Source of the DNA: CAJCJE01 sp035948315
GTDB taxonomy: Bacteria > Actinomycetota > Actinomycetes > Mycobacteriales > Pseudonocardiaceae
DNA: 64,000 bases
Assembly (NCBI GenBank): GCA_035948315.1
Contig: DASZJG010000071.1
Span: 1-64,000, forward strand
Reading direction: 5' to 3'
Shown here in pieces: positions 9,399 through 17,152 of the stretch; position 1 is the first letter of the stretch, and the number at the start of each line of letters is the position of its first letter. A model generated the notes under the pieces. That model had not been told where the DNA came from. It was given only the letters and a program-made list of their open reading frames with translations, and made no database searches. The translations under genes and the position numbers were made by a program.

Positions 9399-11753
9399 TC
9401 AGCCGCCCGGCCGGCACTTCGGCCTGCCGGGTCGGCACGACGTCGGCGGCGAGCCCGAGGTGGAGGTCGGCGGCCTCGGCGGGGTCGAGTGCTTGCCGCC
9501 TCCGCCGCCCGGTCCCGGTCCGCCGCCGAGCGGGTTCGGTGGCGTGCTGACCGGCGTCGACGGCGGCTGGCTCTGCGTCGTCGTGACCGCCTGGTTGGTC
9601 ATGAAGTTCCAGGTGCCGTTGATGTCGGTGTAGTTCGCGAACTGCTGCACCGGCGAATTGCCCAGCACCGCGTTCATGTAGCCGCGCCAGATCACGCCCG
9701 GGTCCTCGCGGCCGAACATCACGTAGGCGCCCTTGCCGCCGTTCGCCTCCGGGTTGTTCCCGCTGCCGAAGATCGGCGCGGTCCGGTCGTAGTGCCCGAT
9801 CCACACCGAGGTGACCACGCTCGGGGTGAACCCGACCATCCAGGCATCGGAGTCCCAGCCGTTCAGCGGCTGGTTGGTCGCCGGGTCGTTGTAGCCCTGC
9901 GTGCCGGTCTTCGCCGCGACCGGCCGGTTGCCGGCCAGCGGGATCTGGTCCGACGAGGCCACGTCCGACATCGAGTCGATGACCGTGTGCGCGATGGAGT
10001 TGCTGGTCGGTTCGTCACCGAAGGCCGGTTTCGCCGGGATGTTGAACTGGTAGAGGGTCGCGCCGGTCTGGTCGAGCACCTTGGTGATGAAGTGGGTCGG
10101 GATGTAGTTGCCGTAATTGGCGAGCGTCGCGTAGCCCTGCGCCTGGTCGCGCGGCCGGACCGGGTACTGGCCGATCGAGATACCACCCGCGACCGTCTTT
10201 CCGTCCGGGTCGATCAGGCTGGGCACCATGCTCGGCCCGCTGCCCGAGGTGTTCTTCATCGTCTCCGGAATGCCGGCCTGGAAGGCCGTCGCGCGCACGT
10301 TGTTGACGCCGGTGTTCACGCCCATCGCGTAGAACACCGTGTTGATCGACTGGGTCATGGCCGTTTTCACGGTGACCGGGCCGTTGCCCTCGCCCTCGGA
10401 GTTGTGCACGACGTGACCGGCGATGGTCAGCGAATTGCTGCCGTCGTAGATCGCGTTCAGACCTTCCTGGGAGGGATCGTTCTCCAGCGCGGACGTGAAA
10501 ACGTAGGGCTTGAACGACGATCCGGGCTGGTGGGGCGTGTCGGCCATGTCGTACTGGGTCGCGTTCGGATCGTTTCCGCCGTACCAGGCGATGATCCCGC
10601 CGGTCGTCGGGTCGACCGAGACGAGCGCGGCGTCCTCGGTCGCCTTGATCTGCCTGCCGTCCACCGTGACCGGCCTGCCACCGAAGTCCATCGGGCCGCC
10701 GTTGGTGAACGCGGAGTCCTTGGCCATCACCGACTGCACCGACTGCTCGGCGTCCTGCTGCGCGCCGGGCTGGATGGTCGTGTAGACCTTCGCGCCCATC
10801 CGCTGGAGGGTGTCCATGTCCAGCTTGTTGGCGGCCAGTTCGTCCTCGACCTGCTTGGTGATCAGCTGGCGGTCCCAGGGCATGCTGCTGGCCCCGGTCG
10901 GCGCGGCCTGCAACGTCGGCATGGGCGCGTCCTGCTCACCTGCCTGGAGCCAGCCGTCCTTGGCCATCTGGCCCAACACGTAGGTGTAGCGCAGCGTCTG
11001 GTAGCTGGTGCTGTTCGCGCGGCCGGGCGACTGGATCAGCCCGGCGAGGAACGCGGCCTGCGGATCGGTGAGCTGGGTCGGCGAACTCTCGTTGAAGTAC
11101 GTCTTGGCCGCCGCGCCGATGCCGTACGCGCCGCGTCCGAAGTAGACGATGTTCAGATAGGACGTCATGACGACCGGTTTGGACACGGTCCGGCTCATCT
11201 TGTACGCCGAGACCATCTCGGCGATCTTCGTCTTGATGGGCAGTGAGCCGAGGTAGCCGGGATTCGTGGCCTGCTTGATGTACTCCTGGGTGATCGTGGA
11301 CGCACCGCCGGTGCCACCGCTCGCCTGGTTGTACGCCGTGCGCAGGATCGCCTTGAGGTCCACCCCCGCATTGGTCTGGAAGGTCGAGTCCTCGGCCGCT
11401 TCCACCGCGTGCACAGCTGGTTGCAGGTTGGGCAGGTCGCTCGTCTGGATGAGCTGGTGGCCGTTCTCGCCGGTGCCGATGGTGTCCATCACGGAGTTGT
11501 CGGCGTAGTAGATCGTGATCGGCTGGTTCAGCGTGGCCGCGACCGCCTGCGGGTTGGGCACGCTCACGATCTGGTACAGGATGAAGAATCCGACGATCGG
11601 CGCGAGAATGCCCAAACCGACCAGCACATAGAGCGTGCGCCGCGAGCGGCGGAAGATCGCCTGCTTGCGAATGGTCTTGCGAAGCTCCGCGCTGAGCAGC
11701 ACGCTGCGAGCCGGGACATGTGGTGTCCAGCCTCTGTGCCAGTCCTGCGTCAT
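9399..11753 (-). CDS. class A penicillin-binding protein (glycosyltransferase and transpeptidase)
   Basis: 784 residues, typical of actinobacterial PonA-like proteins. A short basic cytoplasmic N-terminus precedes one membrane anchor (YVLVGLGILAPIVGFFILYQ, around residues 42-61). Next comes a GT51 glycosyltransferase domain with the catalytic-Glu motif AAEDSTFQTNAGVD, then the transpeptidase domain with SxxK in PGSSFKPYVF, SxN in MTQSINTVF and KTGT in AAKTGTQGYN. The extracellular tail is rich in Pro, Gly and Thr. It polymerises and cross-links peptidoglycan outside the membrane. The gene stands alone, divergent from the second P450, across a short AT-rich intergenic region. Confidence 0.95.
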   Translation of the reverse strand: MTQDWHRGWTPHVPARSVLLSAELRKTIRKQAIFRRSRRTLYVLVGLGILAPIVGFFILYQIVSVPNPQAVAATLNQPITIYYADNSVMDTIGTGENGHQLIQTSDLPNLQPAVHAVEAAEDSTFQTNAGVDLKAILRTAYNQASGGTGGASTITQEYIKQATNPGYLGSLPIKTKIAEMVSAYKMSRTVSKPVVMTSYLNIVYFGRGAYGIGAAAKTYFNESSPTQLTDPQAAFLAGLIQSPGRANSTSYQTLRYTYVLGQMAKDGWLQAGEQDAPMPTLQAAPTGASSMPWDRQLITKQVEDELAANKLDMDTLQRMGAKVYTTIQPGAQQDAEQSVQSVMAKDSAFTNGGPMDFGGRPVTVDGRQIKATEDAALVSVDPTTGGIIAWYGGNDPNATQYDMADTPHQPGSSFKPYVFTSALENDPSQEGLNAIYDGSNSLTIAGHVVHNSEGEGNGPVTVKTAMTQSINTVFYAMGVNTGVNNVRATAFQAGIPETMKNTSGSGPSMVPSLIDPDGKTVAGGISIGQYPVRPRDQAQGYATLANYGNYIPTHFITKVLDQTGATLYQFNIPAKPAFGDEPTSNSIAHTVIDSMSDVASSDQIPLAGNRPVAAKTGTQGYNDPATNQPLNGWDSDAWMVGFTPSVVTSVWIGHYDRTAPIFGSGNNPEANGGKGAYVMFGREDPGVIWRGYMNAVLGNSPVQQFANYTDINGTWNFMTNQAVTTTQSQPPSTPVSTPPNPLGGGPGPGGGGGKHSTPPRPPTSTSGSPPTSCRPGRPKCRPGG

Positions 11754-11817
11754 TCCATGAGAAATATCAGATCCAGCTGAACGATCGCTGTAATTCGGTC
11801 TGTTTTAGGGTATTTAG

Positions 11818-12942
11818 GTGCCATTGAACGCCGATGACGTCACTATCGAGCAGCTCACCGACGACCCGCACCCGGTACTCGCCCGGCTCCGCGCGCGAGA
11901 GCCGGTTTCCTGGCTGCCGGCCCTCAACGGCTGGCTGGTGACCAGCTATCCGCTGGTGGACCAGGTGCTGCGCGATCCGGGCACGTTCACCGTGGACGAT
12001 CCGCGCTTCTCCACGGCGCGGGTGGTCGGCCCGAGCATGCTCTCCACCGACGGCCCCGCGCACGCCCACCACCGCGACCCGTTCGGTCCCGCCTTCCGTC
12101 CGACTGCCGTGCGCACGCGCTTCACCGCCTCGATCCGCGCCCACACCGAGCGGCTGCTCGACGCCCTGCGCCCGCGCGGCACGGCCGAGCTGCGCCGCGA
12201 GTTCGCAGGCCCGTTCGCGGTCGCCGTGCTCGCCGACGTGCTCGGCCTGGCCGACGCAAAGGCGGACACCGTGTTGGCCTGGTACGACGCGATCAGCGCC
12301 GCCGTGTCCGGCATCTCGGCAGGCCGCCCGATCCCGCCCGCCGCGACCGACGCGTTCGGCGCGCTGCGCGCCGCCATCGAGGCCAGCCTGACCCCGCCAT
12401 CGCTGATGGCCGAGGTGGCAGCCGGTCTGGGCGTTGACGCGACCGTGTCCAACGCGGCGGTGCTGCTGTTCGGCGGCATCGACACGGTCGAAGGCATGAT
12501 CACCAACGCGGTGCTGCACCTGCTCACCCACCCCGACCAGCGGCCGACCGACGAGCAGTCGCTGGCCAACGCCGTCGAGGAGTCGCTGCGCTGGGAGCCT
12601 GCCGCGGCGATGCTGGACCGCTACGCCACCCGCGACGTCGAACTCGGCAACGCGCGCATCCGCGCGGGCGAGCTGGTCAGCGTCTCGCTGACCGCCGCAC
12701 ATCGCGATCCCGCCGTGTTCGCCGAGCCGGACCAGTTCGACATCGGCCGCGCCAACGCCCGCCAGCACCTGGCCTTCGCCCGAGGCCCGCACTTCTGCCT
12801 TGGCGCCGAACTCGCCCGGCTGGAAGCCAACACCGCGCTCGCCGCGATCATCGCACTGCCCGACCTGCGCCTGATCCGACCGGTTCGACCGCGCGGCCTG
12901 GTGTTCCGCAAACCGACCGAACTGCCGGTGCGCTGGCAGTAA
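11818..12942 (+). CDS. cytochrome P450
   Basis: 374-residue P450, on the short side for the family but with all landmarks: I-helix LLFGGIDTVEGMI, ExxR in EESLRWEP, and the haem-binding loop FARGPHFCLGAELARLEA with its Cys ligand. The I-helix lacks the usual AGxxTT: Gly-Gly-Ile-Asp-Thr-Val is present, so the proton-relay Thr is followed by Val rather than Thr. GTG 11818 is preceded by AGGG. It is monocistronic, divergent from the PBP gene, with no ferredoxin gene nearby, and its substrate cannot be predicted. It is not clearly part of the SARP operon on the other side of the PBP gene. Confidence 0.9.
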   Translation: MPLNADDVTIEQLTDDPHPVLARLRAREPVSWLPALNGWLVTSYPLVDQVLRDPGTFTVDDPRFSTARVVGPSMLSTDGPAHAHHRDPFGPAFRPTAVRTRFTASIRAHTERLLDALRPRGTAELRREFAGPFAVAVLADVLGLADAKADTVLAWYDAISAAVSGISAGRPIPPAATDAFGALRAAIEASLTPPSLMAEVAAGLGVDATVSNAAVLLFGGIDTVEGMITNAVLHLLTHPDQRPTDEQSLANAVEESLRWEPAAAMLDRYATRDVELGNARIRAGELVSVSLTAAHRDPAVFAEPDQFDIGRANARQHLAFARGPHFCLGAELARLEANTALAAIIALPDLRLIRPVRPRGLVFRKPTELPVRWQ

Positions 12943-13075
12943 GCGCAATCCTTGGTATTTCCTTCGAGAACCGTGAACTGTGAGCGACAAACGCACCTAG
13001 CCGCGCTCTCCGCGCCGCTCCACCATGCGAATCGCTTCATCTCCCTGCATCCGGTTCTCCCAGGAGGAGACAACC

Positions 13076-14716
13076 ATGTTCGGTCAGCACCGCAGAACGT
13101 TACGGAGAGCTGTCGCCGCGGTCAGTGGCACGGCCCTCGTCGTCGGCCTTGCTGCCATCGCCGCTCCGATGGCACACGCCGCCAACGGAGTACCCCACTT
13201 CGACCACGTCGTCATCGTGATGGAAGAGAACCACTCCTACAACGAGATCATCGGCGACACCACCGACGCCCCGTACATCAACAACACCCTGGCCGCGGGC
13301 GGCGCGTCGTTCACCAATTCCTTCGCGATCGAACACCCCAGCGAACCGAACTACCTGGACCTGTTCTCCGGGGCCAACCAGGGCGTGACCAGCGACGCCT
13401 GCCCCCAGACGTTCAGTGCCGACAACGAGGGCGCGCAACTGATCGCCGCGGGCGACACCTTCGCCGGCTACTCCGAGGGCCTGCCGTCCACCGGTTCCAC
13501 CGTGTGCACGTCGGGTGAGTACGCGCGCAAACACGTGCCGTGGACCAACTTCACCAACGTCCCCGCCGCCGACAGCCTGCCCTACAGCAGTTTCCCGAGC
13601 GCCAGCAACTATGCCTCGCTGCCGACCGTCTCGTGGGTGATCCCGAACCTGCTCGACGACATGCACGACGGCACCATCGCCCAGGGTGACTCGTGGCTGC
13701 AGAACAACATGAGCGCCTACGCGACCTGGGCGAAGGCGCACAACAGCCTGCTGGTCGTCACCTGGGACGAGGACGACTCCTCGCAGAGCAACCAGGTCCC
13801 GACGATCTTCTACGGCGCGAACGTGCAGACCGGCCAGTACAGCAACACCATCAACCACTACAGCGTGCTGCGCACCGTCGAGGACATGTACGGCCTTCCG
13901 TACGCGGGCGCGGCCGCCAACGCCACGCCTATCACCAACGTCTGGGGCACCGCGTCGAACACGGTGACCGTCACCAACCCCGGTAGCCAGACCGGCACCG
14001 TCGGCACCGCGGCCAACCTCCAGATCTCGGCCAGCGACTCCGCATCCGGCCAAACCCTCAGCTACACCGCAACCGGACTGCCCGCCGGCCTGTCCATCAA
14101 CTCGTCGACCGGCCTCATCACCGGAACGCCGACCACCGCCGGCAGCAACAACGTCACCGTCACCGCGACCGACGGCACCGGCGCGTCCGGCAGCGCGTCG
14201 TTCACCTGGACGGTCAGCGCGGCGGGCGGCGGTGGGTGCACCGCGGCGCAACTGTTGGGCGATCCGGGTTTCGAGAACGGCTCGAATGCCGCGCCGTGGA
14301 CCTCGACCTCGGGCGTGATCAACAGCGACATGTCGTCCGAACCGTCACATTCGGGCAGTTGGGATGCCTGGATGGACGGCTACGGCACCACGCACACCGA
14401 CACGCTCGGCCAGACGGTCACCATCCCGACCGGGTGCACCACCGCGAACTTCTCCTTCTGGCTGCACGTCGACACGGCGGAGACCGGCACGACCGCCAAC
14501 GACACGCTGAACGTCCAGGTTCTCAACGGTTCCGGCACCGTGCTGGGCACGCTCGGCACGTTCTCCAACCTCGACGCGATCAGTGGCTACGCGCAGCACA
14601 GCTTCAGCCTCGCGCCCTACATCGGCCAGACGGTGACGCTGAACTTCACCGGTAGCGAGGACAGCCAGTTGCAGACCTCGTTCGTCGTCGACGACACCGC
14701 GCTGAACGTCAGCTAG
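13076..14716 (+). CDS. secreted phosphoesterase (acid phosphatase/phospholipase C superfamily) with Ig-like domain
   Basis: 546-residue exported enzyme. Basic start, hydrophobic core and an AHA-A cleavage site near residue 35 form the signal peptide. The alkaline-phosphatase-like phosphoesterase domain starts FDHVVIVMEENHSYNEIIG (metal-binding Glu-Asn) and continues to VVTWDEDDSS and INHYSVLRTVEDMYG. A putative Ig domain (residues about 305-385, GLPAGLSINSSTGLITGTP) follows, then a beta-sandwich starting LLGDPGFENG that probably binds carbohydrate. ATG 13076 is supported by GGAGGA at 13063-13068. Codon 9 is TTA, a rare Leu codon that may make translation depend on a bldA-type tRNA. Exact substrate (phosphomonoester or phospholipid) unknown. 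Confidence 0.87.
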   Translation: MFGQHRRTLRRAVAAVSGTALVVGLAAIAAPMAHAANGVPHFDHVVIVMEENHSYNEIIGDTTDAPYINNTLAAGGASFTNSFAIEHPSEPNYLDLFSGANQGVTSDACPQTFSADNEGAQLIAAGDTFAGYSEGLPSTGSTVCTSGEYARKHVPWTNFTNVPAADSLPYSSFPSASNYASLPTVSWVIPNLLDDMHDGTIAQGDSWLQNNMSAYATWAKAHNSLLVVTWDEDDSSQSNQVPTIFYGANVQTGQYSNTINHYSVLRTVEDMYGLPYAGAAANATPITNVWGTASNTVTVTNPGSQTGTVGTAANLQISASDSASGQTLSYTATGLPAGLSINSSTGLITGTPTTAGSNNVTVTATDGTGASGSASFTWTVSAAGGGGCTAAQLLGDPGFENGSNAAPWTSTSGVINSDMSSEPSHSGSWDAWMDGYGTTHTDTLGQTVTIPTGCTTANFSFWLHVDTAETGTTANDTLNVQVLNGSGTVLGTLGTFSNLDAISGYAQHSFSLAPYIGQTVTLNFTGSEDSQLQTSFVVDDTALNVS

Positions 14717-14726
14717 TCCGCTGACC

Positions 14727-14756
14727 GGGGTGTGGGAGCCCGCGCTCCCACACCCC
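14727..14756. terminator. bidirectional hairpin terminator
   Basis: Perfect 12-bp inverted repeat GGGGTGTGGGAG / CTCCCACACCCC with a 6-base loop, lying in the 55-bp gap between two convergent genes (phosphoesterase and beta-propeller protein). No U-tract follows, which is normal for actinomycete terminators. Confidence 0.8.
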
Positions 14757-14771
14757 ACCGCGGCTGGGGCG

Positions 14772-16109
14772 TCACGCACCGTTGATCGCGGCGACTCCGT
14801 TCATCGTGCCGACGTAGGCGCGCTGGCCGGACAAGGTCGGCGACACGAAGTGCGGCACGGCACCGACAGAGATCTGCGCCTTGGTCGCGCCGGTGCTCTG
14901 GTCCAGCGCGTAGAGCACGCCGTTGCCGGACACGATCCAGACCGCGCCGCCGCCGACCGTCGGCGACCCGGACACGGCCGACTTCGCTGTCCAGGTCACG
15001 GTCGCGGTGCCGTTGGCGGCGATGGTGATGGCCTTCGCGGAGCCGCCCTGGCACGCCAGGTACTCGGTGTTGCCGACCACGGACGGACCGCCGAAGGAAC
15101 CGCACGAGGTGACCGTGGAAGCCTGGCCGCCGATGCCACCGAGGTGATTCGCGTGCAGGAGGTAGGTGGTCGAGCGCTTTCCGGTGGTCGTCACGTACGA
15201 ACCGACCAGGGCCGGGCTGGCCGAACCGAGGTCCTTGTCGCCCGCGTTGTCACTGGCCCACTGCGACGGCGCGAAGAAGTCCGTGCGGTTCAACGTGCTG
15301 GCGGACAACGAGATCACCGAGTCGCCGCCGTCGTAGGCGCCGCTGGTGGCCGCGCTGTTGCCGACCGCGTAGAACAGCTGGCCACCGTCGACGACGGCGC
15401 CGCCGGGCGCCCAGATTCCGCCCTCGCGCTTGGTCGGGATGCTGTAGCTGATGAGGTTCGCGCCCGAGGTGGTCAGCGAGACCACCGACCCGATGTAGTT
15501 TGCGCAGTCGCCGGACAGGCCGCCGTAGGCGATGTAGACGCGCCCGTTCAGCACGGTGAGGGCCGAGCGCTGCTGCTCGTCGAGCGGGGTGCCCTTGGGC
15601 GGATCCGCGCCCGCTGTCACGTCGACGGCGCCGGTGGTCGCGTTGATGCCGACCAGTTTGTGGTGGCCGCCGCTGGTTTCGGCGAGCGCGAACACCCGGC
15701 CGGTCGCTTGGTCGTAGGCCATCGTGCTGGTGATGCCGAGCGGGCTGATGTCACCGCAGGGTAAGCCGGAACGTGGCTGGGGCTTTCCGACGTTGGTCTT
15801 CCAGAGCACCGCGCCGCTCGACGCGTTGAGCGCGTAGACGGTGTCGTTCTCGGTCGCCGCCAGGATTTCCGAGCCGAGCACCAGCGGCTGGCCGTAGACC
15901 GCGCCGTCGAGCGTGGCGTGCCAGGCGCCGGCCAGCTTCGACACCGGCGCGAGGTCGGTCGCGTCGCCGGAGCGCGCGTTGTCCTTGTGGTAGGTGGTCC
16001 AGTCTCCGGGTGCGAGCGGTCTCGACGCCGCACTGGCAACGCCGGTTGCGGCGTTGACGCAGGTGAGCGCGCCCACAATGGCAACCGCGACTGTAAACGT
16101 TTTCATCAT
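14772..16109 (-). CDS. secreted PQQ-like beta-propeller repeat protein
   Basis: 445-residue exported protein. The signal peptide MMKTFTVAVAIVGALTC ends near an ASA site about residue 28. The mature part has repeated propeller blades with WKTNVG, VYALNASSGAVLW, VFALAE, GVLYALDQSTGATKA and AINGA, the Trp/Gly-rich pattern of PQQ-binding-like (WD40-like) propellers. No obvious dehydrogenase cofactor site was recognised, so a binding or scaffold role is as likely as catalysis. The gene converges on the phosphoesterase across a terminator hairpin. A TTA codon is present at complement 15762-15764 (codon 116). A CATACT box 7 nt before the first ATG suggests a leaderless transcript. Confidence 0.8.
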   Translation of the reverse strand: MMKTFTVAVAIVGALTCVNAATGVASAASRPLAPGDWTTYHKDNARSGDATDLAPVSKLAGAWHATLDGAVYGQPLVLGSEILAATENDTVYALNASSGAVLWKTNVGKPQPRSGLPCGDISPLGITSTMAYDQATGRVFALAETSGGHHKLVGINATTGAVDVTAGADPPKGTPLDEQQRSALTVLNGRVYIAYGGLSGDCANYIGSVVSLTTSGANLISYSIPTKREGGIWAPGGAVVDGGQLFYAVGNSAATSGAYDGGDSVISLSASTLNRTDFFAPSQWASDNAGDKDLGSASPALVGSYVTTTGKRSTTYLLHANHLGGIGGQASTVTSCGSFGGPSVVGNTEYLACQGGSAKAITIAANGTATVTWTAKSAVSGSPTVGGGAVWIVSGNGVLYALDQSTGATKAQISVGAVPHFVSPTLSGQRAYVGTMNGVAAINGA

Positions 16110-16297
16110 GCCGTGCAGTATGGTCTAGACCGCCGACCTACCGGGAAGTTGCCGAATATTAACGATTGACCCACCACGCGGCCGCGACTTCCTTCACGTC
16201 GTCGATGAAAGTCCTGCTGTGCCAGGAAAGCCGAGCCTGGCGTGTGCCCTCGTGGTCCTGGGACCAACAGGGCCAGGCACAGCTGCCCACCACGGAT

Positions 16298-16303
16298 TAC
16301 CGT
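16298..16303 (+). promoter_or_regulatory. candidate -10 box of a leaderless transcript
   Basis: TACCGT ends 6 bases before the ATG of the SDR gene, fitting transcription that begins at or next to the start codon. There is no Shine-Dalgarno before that ATG and the -35 region is weak. The same TACCGT arrangement precedes the methyltransferase gene at 20862. Confidence 0.4.
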
Positions 16304-16309
16304 GACGGC

Positions 16310-17083
16310 ATGAGCACACTCGCACTGATCACCGGCGCCACGTCCGGCATCGGCAGGGCGTTCGCCGAGCGCCTCGCCGTCGACGGTCACGACCTGGTGA
16401 TCGTCGGCCGACGGCAGGACCGGCTGGACGAGTTCGCTGCCACCCATAACGAGGTGAAGGTCCGCGCCGTGGCCGCCGACCTCGCCACCGATGAGGGTAT
16501 CGACGCCGTCGCGGCGATCTGCGCCGACGAGCCGCTGGACCTGCTGGTGAACAACGCGGGCGTGGCCCACTACATGCCGCTGGCCGACCTGCCGGCCGAC
16601 AAGGCCCGCGAACTGGTCAAGGTCAAGGTGCTCGCGCCGACGCTGCTCGCCCGCGCGGCCGTCGCCGGCATGCTGGAGCGTGGCCGGGGCGCCATCGTCA
16701 GCGTCGCCGGCATGATCGCGTTCAGCGGGCCCGCACCGCACGCGCAGATGCCGCGCCGCGCCGTCTACGCCGGCACGCTAGCCCACCTCGTCGCGATGTC
16801 CCAGACCCTCAGTGCCGAACTCGAAGGCACCGGCGTTCGGGTTCAGGTGGTGTGCCCCGGCGTGGTCGCCACCGAGTTCCACGAGCGGCAGGGCATGGAC
16901 CTGAGCGCGATCCCCCGAATGAGTGCCGCCGACGTGGTCAAGGCCGCGCTGCGCGGTCTGGAACTCGGCGAGGTCGTCTGCGCTCCCGGTGTCGAGGACG
17001 CGAGTCTGCTCGACGCGGTCTTCCACGCCGACCTGGCCGCTTTCGCTGGCCAGAGCCCGGAACTCGCCGGCCGTTACGTGTGA
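16310..17083 (+). CDS. short-chain dehydrogenase/reductase family protein, catalytic Lys missing
   Basis: 257-residue SDR. The nucleotide-binding TGATSGIG and the NNAG motif in LLVNNAGVAHY are intact, as is the end-of-sheet VVCPGVVATEF. The active-site motif that should read YxxxK is YAGTL in RRAVYAGTLAHLVAM: aligned with common SDRs (YSATKAFL), Lys is Leu. The codon is CTA, so a single misread base would not restore Lys. The catalytic lysine is central to ordinary SDR chemistry, so this may be a binding protein or a non-canonical enzyme. ATG 16310 has no Shine-Dalgarno but a -10 box just upstream. Stands alone between two divergent/tandem secreted-protein genes. Confidence 0.85.
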   Translation: MSTLALITGATSGIGRAFAERLAVDGHDLVIVGRRQDRLDEFAATHNEVKVRAVAADLATDEGIDAVAAICADEPLDLLVNNAGVAHYMPLADLPADKARELVKVKVLAPTLLARAAVAGMLERGRGAIVSVAGMIAFSGPAPHAQMPRRAVYAGTLAHLVAMSQTLSAELEGTGVRVQVVCPGVVATEFHERQGMDLSAIPRMSAADVVKAALRGLELGEVVCAPGVEDASLLDAVFHADLAAFAGQSPELAGRYV

Positions 17084-17152
17084 TTGTCAAAATCATGTCC
17101 AGTTCCGACAGAACACTGGCGGCGCAGCAACATTCCGACGCGAATAGATTGC

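Noticed and set aside
9399..11753. GT51 motif EDSTFQTNAGVD lacks the His of EDxxFxxHxG
   Set aside because: Similar variants occur in other actinobacterial class A PBPs, and the catalytic Glu is kept.
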